Positions 14,283-14,422 of a stretch of 14,422 bases of DNA are shown in pieces; within the stretch, counting starts at the first letter, position 1; each line of letters begins with the position of its first letter. The position numbers and the translations under genes are program-made. The notes below the pieces were generated by a model. It searched no databases, was not told where the DNA came from, and was given only the letters and a program-made list of their open reading frames with translations. The stretch comes from an uncultured Succinatimonas sp. (GTDB lineage Bacteria > Pseudomonadota > Gammaproteobacteria > Enterobacterales > Succinivibrionaceae): positions 1 through 14,422 of the forward strand of contig CALFLJ010000165.1 in assembly GCA_937880335.1 (NCBI GenBank), given 5' to 3'.

Positions 14283-14422
14283 ATGGCAGTTATAAATGTA
14301 GGTCTTGGTGATCGCTCCTATAAAATTACAGTGGGAACAAATTTAGATATCGGATCTTTAGTAAAAGAAGCTCTACCTAAGGTTAAAGATTTACTTATTG
14401 TAACTAATGACACCGTAGGCCC
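14283..14422 (+). CDS. aroB: 3-dehydroquinate synthase, N-terminal end (partial)
   Basis: The frame opens with ATG at 14283, immediately after the aroK TAA (14280-14282), and runs open for 46 codons to the window edge. The start, including LGDRSYKITVG and LLIVTNDTVG, matches the AroB N-terminus (LGERSYPITI and MLVTNETLAP in E. coli), the first strand and part of the NAD-binding domain. AroB cyclises DAHP to 3-dehydroquinate, the second shikimate-pathway step. The catalytic region lies outside the window. Zero spacing to aroK implies translational coupling. Confidence 0.9.
   Translation, partial: MAVINVGLGDRSYKITVGTNLDIGSLVKEALPKVKDLLIVTNDTVG

Overview
The window reads as an ordinary chromosomal segment of a low-GC, anaerobic or facultatively anaerobic gammaproteobacterium. 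GroEL, GroES, Prs, YdfG, AroK, PflB and PflA all resemble the enterobacterial proteins by eye and have the usual lengths, while the intergenic DNA is very AT-rich. Pyruvate formate-lyase with its activase, an iron-type alcohol dehydrogenase and a class III fructose-1,6-bisphosphatase fit a fermentative lifestyle. A member of the Succinivibrionaceae is my best guess, but that is an inference from gene content and base composition, not a database result. I see no insertion sequence, phage gene, CRISPR array, tRNA or rRNA.

Layout. 1-968: the 3' end of mpl (peptidoglycan recycling) followed 5 bp later by ydfG (SDR oxidoreductase). This pair converges on prs (minus strand, PRPP synthase), and a perfect 13-bp hairpin between them serves both strands. 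1964-2565: a long divergent intergenic region. It holds a likely prs promoter and, on the plus strand, a nearly perfect heat-shock (sigma-32) promoter followed by a leader with three small hairpins. 2566-4538: groES-groEL, closed by a hairpin terminator. 4781-6397: a divergent DjlA-like membrane J-domain protein, a co-chaperone candidate beside groESL. 6456-7977: an iron-containing alcohol dehydrogenase (YqhD/BdhA type) whose last codons overlap a small secreted four-cysteine protein of unknown function. 8223-10118: class III fructose-1,6-bisphosphatase. 10119-10466: a regulatory region with an 18-bp repeated operator-like element and a TATAAT promoter. 10467-13502: pflB-pflA, separated by a strong hairpin whose T-tract runs into the pflA ribosome binding site. 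13503-13760: an untranslated stretch with a terminator and a competing hairpin. 13761-14422: aroK and the start of aroB, whose start codon directly follows the aroK stop codon.

How the genes work together. PflB and its radical-SAM activase PflA split pyruvate to acetyl-CoA and formate without oxygen. The alcohol dehydrogenase can dispose of aldehydes and reducing equivalents, and the FBPase supports gluconeogenesis. Prs feeds nucleotide, His and Trp synthesis, and AroK/AroB are shikimate-pathway steps. GroESL and the J-protein form a protein-folding neighbourhood. groEL and pflB use a more biased, GC-richer codon set than the rest, as expected for high expression.

I did not find a clearly new multi-gene system. 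The least-described items are the long-linker J-protein, the small cysteine-patterned secreted protein, the repeated element ahead of pflB, and the RNA structures around pflA.
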